Below, in pieces: positions 38,990 through 48,871 of a stretch of DNA of 64,000 nucleotides. Source of the DNA: Ruminiclostridium papyrosolvens C7 (GTDB lineage: Bacteria; Bacillota; Clostridia; Acetivibrionales; DSM-1351). Each line of letters begins with the position of its first letter. The first letter of the stretch is position 1. The position numbers and the translations under genes are program-made. The stretch is taken from contig NZ_ATAY01000019.1 in assembly GCF_000421965.1 (NCBI RefSeq), positions 27,133 to 91,132 of the forward strand, written 5' to 3'. Below the pieces are notes generated by a model, which was not told the origin of the DNA, did not search any database, and saw only the letters and a list, made by a program, of their open reading frames with translations.

Positions 38990-40066
38990 GTGTGTGTGGA
39001 TCAAATGACACCAAGGGAAAGAATGTACGCATTTAAACATCAGCAGGCTATTGACAGAATACCTTGCGGTCTTTGTCCTGGAGATTATATATATAAATTG
39101 GTGGGAGACAGTGTTTCTGATTTATATTTATCTTCCAAACAAATTGTAAAATCCCAAATTCAGGCTCGACAAGTTTATGAAATACAGTCTGCCGGTACCG
39201 GACCAGTAGTAAACGGTATAGCCGAAGCGGTGGGCTGTAAAGTAATTTATCCTAAACATGACACACCTTACATATCTGAACATATCATTAATGATTACGG
39301 TGATTATAAGAGGTTGGAGATTCCCGAACCCCGAAAAAGCGGAAGATTAAATATTATATTAGAAGCACTTGAGGAACTCTTGGAATGTTTGGGAAACGAA
39401 CTTCCTATTGTATCTGAAATTCCCGGTCCGTTGACAACTGCATCCAATTTGAGGGGAATAGAGAATTTAATGATTGATTTATATGAAAATCCGGAGTTTG
39501 CAAAGGAAATAATTGAATTTTCATTAAGGTGTACTGTTGAATATATGAATGAAGCCTCAAAACTAGGGGTTGAATTTAGTATTTCAGACCCTGTGGCATC
39601 TCTTATAGGTGATTCGTTTTTTCAAGAATTTGAATTTCCGTTTCTAAAAGAACTAGTACAAAATGTCGTAAATTTGACAAAAGAAACTCCATTATTACAT
39701 ATCTGCGGAAACACTACAAAATTGCTGGGACAGATTGCAGACACGGGAGCAGGGATAATCAGTCTTGATGAAAAGGTGGATATGGAAGCTGCTAAAAATG
39801 AAATAGGCACTAAGATTGCATTGTATGGAAATATAAGTCCTACTAAGGTAATGTTGTCAGGATCTCCTCTTGAAATTTGTATTGAGGCGAAAAAATGCAT
39901 ACAAAAAGCTTATGATAATCCGAAAGGATTTGTACTGGGTCTTGGTTGCGGTATGCCAATCGATACGCCGGAAGAAAATATTTATGCGTTGCTTGAATCA
40001 GCCAGAAAATTTGGCCGATATCCGTTAAAAGGGGAGCTTAATATAAATGAGAATATCTGCTATTAG
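38990..40066 (+). CDS. UroD/MtbA-type cobamide methyltransferase family protein
   Basis: A 358-residue protein of the uroporphyrinogen decarboxylase superfamily, in the methyltransferase branch (MtaA/MtbA/CmuA-like) rather than true HemE. It has the start TPRERMYAFKHQQ, EIPGPLTTAS, the zinc-site HICGN and, about 80 residues on, GLGCGMPIDTP, together an H-x-C-x(n)-C metal site. Such enzymes move a methyl group between a corrinoid protein and a thiol. There is no corrinoid protein gene nearby. GTG at 38990 sits 7 nt after CGGGAGG; ATG at 39005 is an alternative. First gene of an eight-gene operon, overlapping the HAD gene by 20 bp. Confidence 0.75.
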   Translation: MCVDQMTPRERMYAFKHQQAIDRIPCGLCPGDYIYKLVGDSVSDLYLSSKQIVKSQIQARQVYEIQSAGTGPVVNGIAEAVGCKVIYPKHDTPYISEHIINDYGDYKRLEIPEPRKSGRLNIILEALEELLECLGNELPIVSEIPGPLTTASNLRGIENLMIDLYENPEFAKEIIEFSLRCTVEYMNEASKLGVEFSISDPVASLIGDSFFQEFEFPFLKELVQNVVNLTKETPLLHICGNTTKLLGQIADTGAGIISLDEKVDMEAAKNEIGTKIALYGNISPTKVMLSGSPLEICIEAKKCIQKAYDNPKGFVLGLGCGMPIDTPEENIYALLESARKFGRYPLKGELNINENICY

Positions 40067-40736
40067 CATTGATATGTTTCAAACACTAATCAATGTGGAT
40101 AAAAGAGCTGAAAATATCTGGATGGCGATATTAGGAGAAGAATACCATCCGGATTCAATAAAAAAATACATACAGGATTATTACATATTTTTAAGTAAAG
40201 TAATGGGAAAGGTTTATGAGAGAAATGAATTTATCAACTTGAGAACAATTTTTACAAATGTATTTTTACTTATAAAACATACTAACAACTACAATTATTT
40301 AGCTGAAGAAGCAGCTGACATTTTGATGGAAGAACACTCAAAGGCGTGTTTCTTTAATGATGCTTCTGAATTTTTAAACCAGTGGAATCATTCTTGTCAG
40401 TTATGGATATCAAGTGATGCGGATCATATAATGATTGACCCATTGTTATCTAAAATAGAATTTGACAAGAAATTTATATCTGAGGATTTAAAAGCATATA
40501 AGCAGGATAAAAAAGACAGATTTTTTAAAAAGGTACTTTCAGAAACGTGTATTGAAAGACAGGAAATATTGCATATCGGAGACAGTCCCTCTGATGTAAT
40601 CGGAGCAAAGAATGTAGGAATAAAAACCTGTTGGATTAACCGTCTGAAGACGAAATGGATTAAACAATCCACGCCAGATTATATAATATACGATTTAATG
40701 GAATTACCCGAACTTTTGCAGAAAATTGAAGGATAA
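40047..40736 (+). CDS. HAD-superfamily hydrolase
   Basis: A 229-residue haloacid dehalogenase-type phosphatase. Motif I is SIDMFQTL (nucleophile Asp), motif II ISSDAD, motif III a lysine in DLKAYKQDKKD, motif IV IGDSPSDVIGAK. The alpha-helical cap between motifs I and II covers about 15-105. Substrate unknown. It overlaps the methyltransferase gene by 20 bp, so translation is coupled and the two probably act on the same pathway. Its end lies 38 bp before the solute-binding protein start. Confidence 0.8.
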   Translation: MRISAISIDMFQTLINVDKRAENIWMAILGEEYHPDSIKKYIQDYYIFLSKVMGKVYERNEFINLRTIFTNVFLLIKHTNNYNYLAEEAADILMEEHSKACFFNDASEFLNQWNHSCQLWISSDADHIMIDPLLSKIEFDKKFISEDLKAYKQDKKDRFFKKVLSETCIERQEILHIGDSPSDVIGAKNVGIKTCWINRLKTKWIKQSTPDYIIYDLMELPELLQKIEG

Positions 40737-40773
40737 ACAGCTAAGAATAAAAAAGTTAAAGGAGGAACATAAA

Positions 40774-42324
40774 ATGTATTTAGCAAAAAAGTTAAAGGGT
40801 ACATTAGTTTTGGTTTTATCCCTTTCTTTCCTTTTAGGAGTTACAGGATGCAGCAGCAATAATCCTTCTCCGATAACCAACACCAACACGGAAGGTACTG
40901 TGAAGAACGGAGGAAACTTTATATTTGGTATAACAACTGAGCCGGATCATCTTGATCCATATCTTGCATCGGCTGCAGAGACACGTGAGATTCTTTTTAA
41001 TATTTTTGAAGGTCTTGTCAAATCCGATAAGGATGGGAATATTATCCCTGCGGTAGCTGAAAGCTATGAGGTTTCCAAGGACTCTCTTACATATAGCTTT
41101 AAGATAAGAAAATTATTAAAATTCCATAATGGAAGTGATGTTACTTCTGCCGATGTTAAATATTCTCTGGAAAAGGCTATGAGCTTATCGGTGGCAGGTA
41201 TGGATAATGTTAAGTCAGTGGATGCACCCGATGCTTCTACTATAAAGGTTAATCTGAAGAGTGCCGATAGTGATTTTTTACCATACCTGACTATTTCCAT
41301 TGTACCAAAGGATTATTCAGATGGCGATGTCCATCCAATAGGAACAGGCCCATTTGTATTTGATTCTTTTACACCTCAACAATCCTTAATATTAAAGAAA
41401 AACCCCAATTACTGGCAGAAAGAATTACCTCATCTTGATAAAGTAACTTTTAAAATTGCATCTGATACAAATGCTTTGTTGTTGGAATTACAAGCAGGGA
41501 GCATAGACGGGTCAACAGTTTATAATGATCAGACCCTGTCCAAGCAGCTTGATCCCAATACCTTTAAGATTGAACAGGCAAATTCCAATTCGGTACAGCA
41601 ATTAAATCTAAATAATGCCGTAAAGCCTTTTGACAATATTAAAGTACGTCAGGCAATCAGTTATGCAGTGGACCCTGACGAAATAATAGAAACTGTGGTA
41701 TATGGAAAAGGTACAAGAGTCGGAACACCGGTAATACCGGGTTTAAGGACTTACTTTGATTCAAGCCTGACTAATGCATATAAAAAGGACTTAGAAAAGG
41801 CAAAACAATTGTTAAGTGATGCTGGTTATCCCAACGGTTTTAGCTTTACAATCTCTGTACCATCAAATTACCAGGTTCATGTGGATTCAGCACAAGTAAT
41901 CGTAAATCAGCTGAAAAGTATTGGTATTACTGCTTCTATAAAACAGGTGGATTGGGCTACCTGGTTAAGTAAGGTCTATAAGGAAAGACAATACGAAGCT
42001 ACTATTATTTCTGTAGATGGAATCAATGTATCCCCCAGAAGTTACTTGGAAAGATATGTTTCAACCAATGCATCAAATTTTATAAACTATAAGAGTTCAG
42101 AGTTTGATTCAATTTACAAGAAAGCAAAAGATGAATCGGATGCTTCAAAAAGGGTAGAATTGTACAAGGAGGCACAGCAAATGTTATCCAAAGATGCTGC
42201 AAGTGTGTATATTCAGGATATTGCGGCATTGACTGCACTAAGAAAAAATATATCAGGATTTACACCATACCCGTTATATGTCTTTGATGCTTCAACCCTG
42301 TATTATACTAGTGAATCAAAATGA
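40774..42324 (+). CDS. ABC transporter solute-binding lipoprotein, family 5
   Basis: A 516-residue lipoprotein, lipobox LGVTGC with Cys26. The SBP_bac_5 domain (about 45-515) is shared with DppA, OppA and NikA; EPDHLDPYLASA and LKFHNGSDVTSADVKYSLEKA are family landmarks. It captures a peptide, nickel chelate or similar ligand for the transporter encoded next. The frame is open to 40726, but AAAGGAGGAAC at 40758-40768 and the lipoprotein signal fix the ATG at 40774. It overlaps the permease gene in an ATGA. Confidence 0.88.
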   Translation: MYLAKKLKGTLVLVLSLSFLLGVTGCSSNNPSPITNTNTEGTVKNGGNFIFGITTEPDHLDPYLASAAETREILFNIFEGLVKSDKDGNIIPAVAESYEVSKDSLTYSFKIRKLLKFHNGSDVTSADVKYSLEKAMSLSVAGMDNVKSVDAPDASTIKVNLKSADSDFLPYLTISIVPKDYSDGDVHPIGTGPFVFDSFTPQQSLILKKNPNYWQKELPHLDKVTFKIASDTNALLLELQAGSIDGSTVYNDQTLSKQLDPNTFKIEQANSNSVQQLNLNNAVKPFDNIKVRQAISYAVDPDEIIETVVYGKGTRVGTPVIPGLRTYFDSSLTNAYKKDLEKAKQLLSDAGYPNGFSFTISVPSNYQVHVDSAQVIVNQLKSIGITASIKQVDWATWLSKVYKERQYEATIISVDGINVSPRSYLERYVSTNASNFINYKSSEFDSIYKKAKDESDASKRVELYKEAQQMLSKDAASVYIQDIAALTALRKNISGFTPYPLYVFDASTLYYTSESK

Positions 42325-43262
42325 AATACATACTCAGAAGATTTGTAACTCTACTTTTGACCCTGTTTTTAGTATCGGTTTTAACCTTTATAGCATTTGA
42401 TATTATTCCCGGTGATCCTGTGGAATTAATTCTGGGAACACAGGCATCACCGGAAAGAATAACGGCTTTAAGAACGCAGTTAGGATTAAATGAAAGCTTG
42501 CCCGTCAGATATTTTGACTGGTTATCAGGATTATTAAAGTTTAATGCCGGAAACTCAATTCAGTATTCAAGACCGGTTAATTCGCTGATTTCCAACAGCT
42601 TTCCCGTAACTGCATGGCTGACTTTTATATCATTTTCACTTATTGTGCTTTTTTCAATACCCCTTGGTATATTTGCGGCAAAGTGGAAAAACAAATTAAT
42701 TGATAAGATTATCAGCACGGTAACAATGTTTAGTGTATCAGTTCCAAATTTCTTTCTGGGAGTCATTTTCATATGGCTGTTCGGAATTGTTTTTAAATTG
42801 TTTTCACCGGGAAGATATGTGGATTATCATGAAAATTTTATAGGCTTTTTGAATTATTTGATATTCCCTGCATTGGCAATTGCAATACCAAATATAGGAA
42901 TATCGGTAAAATTTTTAAGGACATCTCTTATAGGTCAAATGAATGCAGACTATGTCAGAACTGCCTACAGTAAAGGCAACGGGGACATTGCTGTCCTGTG
43001 CAGACATGTTTTCAGAAATGCTTTAGCACCTTTAATGACTTTATTCGGCATGATAATTGTTGAAATCTTGTCAGGCAGCATAGTAATAGAGCAGGTGTTT
43101 GCATTACCGGGTATAGGTCGTTTACTGATTTCATCAATAACCTTCCGGGATTTACCTGTAATCGAATCACTTGCCATCTATATTGCTTTTATTGTAGTAT
43201 TTATTAATTTTGCAGTTGATATAGCATTACAGTTAATTGACCCGAGGATAAAAATAAAGTAA
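42321..43262 (+). CDS. ABC permease, DppB/OppB-type
   Basis: A 313-residue inner membrane permease with six helices. The binding-protein-dependent transport signature is near SLIGQMNADYVRTAYSKGNG, the EAA loop that meets the ATPases. The N-terminal MKYILRRFVTLLLTLFLVSVLTF and the IPGDPVELILG block are typical of DppB. Start overlaps the stop of the binding-protein gene (ATGA), so translation is coupled. Confidence 0.9.
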   Translation: MKYILRRFVTLLLTLFLVSVLTFIAFDIIPGDPVELILGTQASPERITALRTQLGLNESLPVRYFDWLSGLLKFNAGNSIQYSRPVNSLISNSFPVTAWLTFISFSLIVLFSIPLGIFAAKWKNKLIDKIISTVTMFSVSVPNFFLGVIFIWLFGIVFKLFSPGRYVDYHENFIGFLNYLIFPALAIAIPNIGISVKFLRTSLIGQMNADYVRTAYSKGNGDIAVLCRHVFRNALAPLMTLFGMIIVEILSGSIVIEQVFALPGIGRLLISSITFRDLPVIESLAIYIAFIVVFINFAVDIALQLIDPRIKIK

Positions 43263-43272
43263 GGACATAGGC

Positions 43273-44073
43273 ATGAATAAAAAAAATGATTTTGATATGA
43301 AACTTGGCTTTTTTATAATAGGTATAGTAATTTCTCTAGCTGTTAGCAGCTTTTTTTATACACCTTATGACCCATACACAATGGATATATCACATAGATT
43401 TAACGGGGTGTCAATCAAACATTTACTTGGTACTGACAACTTCGGAAGGGATATTTTCAGCCGTGTAATAACAGGGGCCCGGTTTACACTTTTTGTTGCA
43501 ATATGTACTGTATCGTCTGGAACATTGTTCGGAATAATTTTAGGACTTACAGCCGGTTATTTGGGAGGTGTGGCCGACGAAATCATTATGAGGATTATTG
43601 ACGCCATAAACTCATTCCCTGCCATTTTACTTGCGTTAGTTATGGTAACTGTCCTTAATCAGGGTAAATACACTATTATTGTAGCATTGTGCATACTGTT
43701 TGTACCAAGTTTTACAAGAATCGTAAGAAGCGGCACGCTACAATATAAAAATAATGAATTTGTAAAGCTTGCTCAGGTAATAGGTGCATCACCATTACGA
43801 ATTATGTTTGTTCATATTCTGCCAAATCTTTATCCTACGCTGCTTTCGGCAATTGTGGTAGGTCTGTCCAACGCTATATTGGCTGAATCGGGAATGAGCT
43901 ATTTGGGACTTGGAATTCAACCACCTATACCAAGTTGGGGACGTATGCTATACGAAGCACAAACTCATTTGTTCCATTCACCTCTCAGCGCATTTGTACC
44001 CGGGATGTTTATAATCATTACTGTACTGGGCTTTAATTTTCTTGGAGAAGGTATTCGTAAAAGACTTAATTGA
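43273..44073 (+). CDS. ABC permease, DppC/OppC-type
   Basis: A 266-residue second permease. HLLGTDNFGRDIFSRVITGAR is the conserved DppC entry block, and FVKLAQVIGASPLRIMFVHILPN is the EAA loop. Five or six helices. It is on the short side because the usual long N-terminal extension is small. Its end overlaps the frame of the next gene upstream of that gene's real start. Confidence 0.9.
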   Translation: MNKKNDFDMKLGFFIIGIVISLAVSSFFYTPYDPYTMDISHRFNGVSIKHLLGTDNFGRDIFSRVITGARFTLFVAICTVSSGTLFGIILGLTAGYLGGVADEIIMRIIDAINSFPAILLALVMVTVLNQGKYTIIVALCILFVPSFTRIVRSGTLQYKNNEFVKLAQVIGASPLRIMFVHILPNLYPTLLSAIVVGLSNAILAESGMSYLGLGIQPPIPSWGRMLYEAQTHLFHSPLSAFVPGMFIIITVLGFNFLGEGIRKRLN

Positions 44074-44095
44074 TAAATATCATACTGGAGGGACA

Positions 44096-45073
44096 ATGTC
44101 GGATATATTACTGGAAGCGGAAAATCTAGCTATAGACATAAAAAATCAAAATACGAACTTAACCTTTGTTGATGGTATAAATTTTAGTGTGAAAAAAGGT
44201 GAAATTTATGGAATCGTTGGAGAATCCGGTTGTGGTAAGAGCTTGCTTGCACATTCAATAGCAGGTCTTCTGCCGGAAAACGTTAAAATTTCAAGTGGAA
44301 GAATAATGTTTGACGGAGTTAATCTGTTGAATTTAAATAAAAAGGAATTCCGAAAAATGAAGGGAAAAGATATTTCCATGGTTTTTCAGGAACCTTTGAC
44401 TTCATTGAATCCATTAATGAAGATAGGCAGGCAGGTTTCTGAGAATCTAAAAATACACACTGATTTAACAGAGAATGAAATACAAAAAGAAACTCTTAAT
44501 ATATTAAAAAAAGTAGGCCTTAATAATCCGGAAGAATTGGTAAACTGTTATCCTCACCAATTATCGGGAGGAATGAGGCAGCGAATTATGATAGCATCTG
44601 CAATAATCTGCAAGCCGAAACTGGTTATTGCAGATGAGCCTACAACTGCGCTGGACGTTACAATACAGTCACAGATTTTGAATTTATTGCAGGACATAAA
44701 TAAAACCTATGGCTGTGCAATTATATTTATTTCACATGATTTAGGTGTTATAAGCCGTATTTGCGACAGAGTAGCTGTGATGTACTTCGGAAACATAATT
44801 GAAGAAGGAGACACAAAGAGTGTTTTTTCCAAACCCCAACACCAATATACAAAAGGACTGATTGACTCTATTCCCACAAAGGACAAAAAAGGTCTTAGCC
44901 TTGTAAATATACCGGGTAAGGTTCCCGGCATAACTGAAAAAAAGGAAGGCTGCTATTTTGCAAAGCGTTGTACAAAGGCCAAAGAAAGATGTTTTAAAAC
45001 TAAGCCGGAATATACTTTAATAACCCATAACCATAAGGTGAGCTGTTTTTTAGCTGGGGAAACAGGTGAATAA
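44096..45073 (+). CDS. ABC transporter ATPase, DppD/OppD-type
   Basis: A 325-residue ATPase. Walker [10 protein letters not shown]-loop [11 protein letters not shown], signature LSGGMRQR, Walker [15 protein letters not shown]-loop FISHDLGV. The C-terminal Cys-rich tail ([14 protein letters not shown]) is the oligopeptide/dipeptide ABC C-terminal domain, which in some relatives binds an iron-sulfur cluster. GGAGGG at 44087-44092 points to the ATG at 44096, not the earlier in-frame 44042 that overlaps dppC. Confidence 0.92.
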   Translation: MSDILLEAENLAIDIKNQNTNLTFVDGINFSVKKGEIYGIVGESGCGKSLLAHSIAGLLPENVKISSGRIMFDGVNLLNLNKKEFRKMKGKDISMVFQEPLTSLNPLMKIGRQVSENLKIHTDLTENEIQKETLNILKKVGLNNPEELVNCYPHQLSGGMRQRIMIASAIICKPKLVIADEPTTALDVTIQSQILNLLQDINKTYGCAIIFISHDLGVISRICDRVAVMYFGNIIEEGDTKSVFSKPQHQYTKGLIDSIPTKDKKGLSLVNIPGKVPGITEKKEGCYFAKRCTKAKERCFKTKPEYTLITHNHKVSCFLAGETGE

Positions 45074-45074
45074 A

Positions 45075-46031
45075 ATGACTGAAAAATCTAACTACATCTT
45101 AGAAATTAATAATCTCAGTAATTATTATAATAAAGCAAAACTAAAGGTTCTGAAAAATGTCTCATTTAATATCAGACATGGTGAAATTTTTGGTCTTGTA
45201 GGAGAAAGCGGCTGTGGAAAATCAACACTTGGCAGGTCAATAGCAGGGCTAGTGGAAACAGACGGCACCATTGCAATTGATGGAGAAATTGTAGGTAAAA
45301 AAAGAAGTATGACATTATGCAAAAAAGTGCAAATGATTTTTCAAGACCCATTAAGTTCCTTAAACCCGTGCAAAAAGGTAGGCTGGATACTTGAAGAGCC
45401 TCTCAGGATCCATAAAATTGGCAGTAAAAGAGAAAGGAAGAACGAAGTAGTCCAAATACTGGAGATTGTGGGTCTTGATTCATCATACTATGAACGATAT
45501 CCCAGAGAGCTAAGTGGAGGACAGAGACAGCGTGTAAGTATAGCCTGTGCCCTGATGCTTAAACCCAGGCTGATTATTGCAGATGAACCTGTTTCAGCAC
45601 TTGATGTCTCTATACAGTCTCAAATACTTAATCTCTTAAAAAACCTGCACGATAGTCTGCAGTTATCATTTTTATTTATTTCTCATGACCTGAATGTAAT
45701 TTACTATCTGTGTGACAGAGTAGCAGTAATGTATTCCGGCCGAATAGTTGAACTTGCAAAAGCAGAAGAAATTTACAGATTGCCTTTGCACCCGTATACA
45801 AGGGTTTTGCTTTCGTCTGTTCCTGAAATGTCAGGTGCAACTGTTTTTTCACGTATGGATAAAGAAGCAGAGCTAAATGAAAAAGTAGATAAAGATATTT
45901 TAGAAAAAGGCTGCGTGTTTTACAGCCGTTGCCCTGGAGCCAAGGAAAAATGCAAAAGAGAGGTCCCTGAATTAAAATGTATTGAAGGAAACGATTCTTT
46001 AAAGCATCATGTCAGTTGTCATTTTGTTTGA
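45075..46031 (+). CDS. ABC transporter ATPase, DppF/OppF-type
   Basis: A 318-residue partner ATPase. Walker [20 protein letters not shown], signature LSGGQRQR, Walker [15 protein letters not shown]-loop FISHDLNV, and a C-terminal [14 protein letters not shown] tail. ATG at 45075 would lie just after the preceding stop; a GTG at 45066 overlapping that gene is also possible. Together with the four genes before it this makes a complete importer. Confidence 0.92.
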   Translation: MTEKSNYILEINNLSNYYNKAKLKVLKNVSFNIRHGEIFGLVGESGCGKSTLGRSIAGLVETDGTIAIDGEIVGKKRSMTLCKKVQMIFQDPLSSLNPCKKVGWILEEPLRIHKIGSKRERKNEVVQILEIVGLDSSYYERYPRELSGGQRQRVSIACALMLKPRLIIADEPVSALDVSIQSQILNLLKNLHDSLQLSFLFISHDLNVIYYLCDRVAVMYSGRIVELAKAEEIYRLPLHPYTRVLLSSVPEMSGATVFSRMDKEAELNEKVDKDILEKGCVFYSRCPGAKEKCKREVPELKCIEGNDSLKHHVSCHFV

Positions 46032-46049
46032 TAGGGAGGTAATGCATCA

Positions 46050-46964
46050 ATGGGAAACTCACAAAGTTTTTATTTTTCTTCCTTTGATGGAACCACATTA
46101 TATGTAAAGCACTGGTATTCTATAAAAAGTCAGAAAAAAGGACTTATACTGATAGCACACGGCCTTGGAGAAACAGCAGATTATTATGATGATTTTTGTA
46201 CTGAAGCAATAGGCTATGGGTTTGATGTGGTTATTCCTGAGGCCAGAGGACACGGTAAAACGGCTGGAGAAAAGGGTGGCAATCCCGGTAAAGACAGTAT
46301 GCATAATATGGTGGAAGATTTAAATGAACTACTTCAAGCCGTCAAAAGAGATAATTCTTACAACAAAGTAGTATTGCTGGGGCATAGTTTAGGCTCTCTG
46401 GTAGCACAATTATTTGCTATAAAATATAGTGAACAGCTTATTGGCCTTGTTCTTACAGGTATTCCTTATCTGGACAATATTAATGAATTGCTTGCTATTG
46501 TAAATAGGGAGATTGAATCAAGAGGACTCAAAGCACCTTGTACAGATGCATTTCAAACTTTATTTTCAGGTATTAATAAACCCTTTGAGCCTGTTAAAAC
46601 AGATTTGGACTGGATAACAAGTGATGAAAATATGGTAAAAGAATCACTTGCGTTGCCGTCCACTTTTGTTTTGTTTAGCAATGAGTTTTATCGCGATTTT
46701 TTTAAATCTGTAAAAGAAACCAATGAAACTGCAAACTGGCATAATATTTCAAGTTCCTGTTCAATTTTACTTTTAAGTGGTGGAATGGATGCCATGAGCC
46801 AATATGGCCGAAGCATAAAGGAAAAATATACTCAGTTGACGGCTATTGGCATAAAAAATTTACGATATAAGATATATGAAAATCTGCGGCACAGTATTTT
46901 AAGAGAGGTATCACGCCAAGAGGTTATAAGAGATATATTGGAATGGATTAGATTACGTATATAA
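46050..46964 (+). CDS. Alpha/beta hydrolase, monoacylglycerol-lipase-like
   Basis: A 304-residue cytoplasmic alpha/beta hydrolase of the serine aminopeptidase S33/lysophospholipase type. Oxyanion HGLGE, nucleophile elbow LGHSLGS, a late acid in GGMDAMS, and the histidine in NLRHSIL. It lies 18 bp after the ATPase gene, so it is last in the operon and probably acts on the imported compound or a product of it. Esterase, lipase and peptidase roles cannot be told apart from sequence. Confidence 0.8.
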   Translation: MGNSQSFYFSSFDGTTLYVKHWYSIKSQKKGLILIAHGLGETADYYDDFCTEAIGYGFDVVIPEARGHGKTAGEKGGNPGKDSMHNMVEDLNELLQAVKRDNSYNKVVLLGHSLGSLVAQLFAIKYSEQLIGLVLTGIPYLDNINELLAIVNREIESRGLKAPCTDAFQTLFSGINKPFEPVKTDLDWITSDENMVKESLALPSTFVLFSNEFYRDFFKSVKETNETANWHNISSSCSILLLSGGMDAMSQYGRSIKEKYTQLTAIGIKNLRYKIYENLRHSILREVSRQEVIRDILEWIRLRI

Positions 46965-46988
46965 TCTGTAATGCCAAAATCATAGACC

Positions 46989-47006
46989 TTGTTGCATTTG
47001 CAACAA
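46989..47006. promoter_or_regulatory. 18-bp palindrome upstream of hcp
   Basis: TTGTTGCA and TGCAACAA flank a TT centre: a perfect inverted repeat. A -10-like TATAGT lies at 47033-47038, so the palindrome is centred about 47 bp before the likely start of transcription, where CRP/FNR-type activators bind. The outer TTGTT/AACAA also agree with Rex sites. Confidence 0.6.
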
Positions 47007-47075
47007 CTCTGAAAATAGTTTTCTTGTATGATTATAGTATTAAAGCCAAGAGACTATTATTCAGGAGGATTTGTC

Positions 47076-48707
47076 ATGGGCATGTTTTGCTACCAATGTC
47101 AGGAAACTGGGAGAAACAAAGGCTGTGAATTTGGTGGTGTTTGCGGCAAAAGTGAAGACCTTGCAGATTTGCAGGATCTTTTAATATATACTCTTAAAGG
47201 AATTTCAGAAATTATAATAATAGGAAAGCTTGACATTAAAAGCATATCTTATGTAAACTATGAAGTTATAAAAAGTTTGTTTATGACAATAACAAATGCT
47301 AATTTTGATGATGATATTATTATAAGAAAAATTAATCAAATGCTTTGTATCAGAAATGAATTAAGAAGTAAAGTATCTGTAGAAAATCTAAATGATGCGG
47401 CCACATTTGAAATAGCAACCGCAAACGATATGGTGTATAAAGCGTCATATGTCGGTATGATACCCAAGGATAATGAGGATGTCAGGTCTCTGAAACACCT
47501 TATTTTATTTGGGATAAAGGGGCTGGCTGCATATACTTATCATGCATTGAATCTCGGGAGGGAACTTGAAACTCTCTACGCTTTTATCTATGAAGCACTG
47601 GAAGCAACACTGAAAACAGACCTTACAATTGAATACCTTGTTACCCTCGCCATGAAGGCGGGTGAGGCAGGTGTTAACGCAATGGCACTTTTAGATGAGG
47701 CAAATACTTCCAAGTACGGTAATCCGGAAATAACAAAAGTTAATATAGGAGTAAGGAAAAATCCCGGTATTCTTATATCCGGCCATGATTTGACCGACCT
47801 GGAACAGCTTCTTGAACAAACTCAGGGAACAGGGGTTGATGTTTACACTCATAGTGAAATGCTGCCGTCACATTATTATCCGGCATTTAAGAAATATAGT
47901 AATCTAGCCGGAAATTACGGCAATGCATGGTGGAAGCAAGAAGACGAGTTCGTTTCCTTTAACGGGCCAATTCTTTTTACCACAAACTGCATAGTCCCGC
48001 CAATTAACGAAGAAGTAAAGTCAAGAATCTTTACTACAGGAATTTCGGGCTTTCCGGGCTGTATCCATATTGATACTGATTCTGACGGTAAAAAAGACTT
48101 TTCTAAAATAATAGAACTTGCAAAAACTCTGAAACCACCTGTAGAGATTGAAGCAGGAAATATAGTAGGTGGATTCGCACATAATCAAGTTTTTGCTTTG
48201 TCTGATAAAGTAGTAGATGCAGTAAAAACCGGAGCCATAAAAAAGTTTTTTGTAATGGCAGGATGTGACGGAAGAATGGAAAGCAGAGAGTATTACACCC
48301 GATTCGCAAAAAAACTTCCAAAGGATACCGTTATTCTTACAGCCGGGTGTGCTAAATACCGTTATAACAAATTAGACCTTGGAGACATCGGAGGAATTCC
48401 CAGAGTGCTAGATGCAGGTCAGTGTAATGATTCATATTCACTTGTAATGATTGCAATGAAATTAAAAGAAGTATTGGAACTTCAGGATATTAACGACCTT
48501 CCAATTGTATATAATTTATCATGGTATGAACAAAAAGCAGTATTAGTTCTTCTTGCCTTGCTGTATTTGGGTGTCAGGAACATTCATCTTGGCCCTACAC
48601 TGCCGGCATTCTTATCTCCAAACGTTACAAAATTTCTTGTAGATAACTTTGGCATTGGAGGGATTGGAACAGTAGATGCTGATATTAAACTACTTATGGA
48701 AATGTAA
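47076..48707 (+). CDS. hcp: Hybrid cluster protein (hydroxylamine/NO reductase-type)
   Basis: A 543-residue Hcp. It starts [11 protein letters not shown] followed by [14 protein letters not shown], the N-terminal Cys motif for the cubane cluster. Hybrid-cluster ligands are seen in [32 protein letters not shown]-like [22 protein letters not shown] and [10 protein letters not shown]. It is linked to nitric oxide and nitrosative stress and to protein S-nitrosylation. The frame is open to 47028, but AGGAGGA at 47063-47069 and the family N-terminus give 47076. No Hcr partner gene is adjacent. Confidence 0.95.
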   Translation: MGMFCYQCQETGRNKGCEFGGVCGKSEDLADLQDLLIYTLKGISEIIIIGKLDIKSISYVNYEVIKSLFMTITNANFDDDIIIRKINQMLCIRNELRSKVSVENLNDAATFEIATANDMVYKASYVGMIPKDNEDVRSLKHLILFGIKGLAAYTYHALNLGRELETLYAFIYEALEATLKTDLTIEYLVTLAMKAGEAGVNAMALLDEANTSKYGNPEITKVNIGVRKNPGILISGHDLTDLEQLLEQTQGTGVDVYTHSEMLPSHYYPAFKKYSNLAGNYGNAWWKQEDEFVSFNGPILFTTNCIVPPINEEVKSRIFTTGISGFPGCIHIDTDSDGKKDFSKIIELAKTLKPPVEIEAGNIVGGFAHNQVFALSDKVVDAVKTGAIKKFFVMAGCDGRMESREYYTRFAKKLPKDTVILTAGCAKYRYNKLDLGDIGGIPRVLDAGQCNDSYSLVMIAMKLKEVLELQDINDLPIVYNLSWYEQKAVLVLLALLYLGVRNIHLGPTLPAFLSPNVTKFLVDNFGIGGIGTVDADIKLLMEM

Positions 48708-48801
48708 TTTAAGGATCGTATAAGCTGTGGGATTAAATGGTAAATATTCATAAACATTACGGAAAATTTTTAACTTTATTTGTGGAAATTGCACCAAATA
48801 G

Positions 48802-48830
48802 TAGATAATGATTGTAAATTATGATATAAT
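48802..48830 (+). promoter_or_regulatory. Predicted promoter of the GH11 xylanase gene
   Basis: An extended -10 (TGATATAAT, hexamer 48825-48830) with TAGATA 17 bp upstream. Transcription from about 48837 would give a leader of about 35 nt with AAAGGAGG before the ATG. Confidence 0.65.
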
Positions 48831-48871
48831 TGGAAAAGTAACAAAAAATTTATAAGAAAGGAGGATATTAA

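Noticed and set aside
38990..40066. HemE uroporphyrinogen decarboxylase
   Set aside because: The H-x-C-G and late Cys metal-site motifs and the transporter context fit the methyltransferase branch, and no other haem genes are near.
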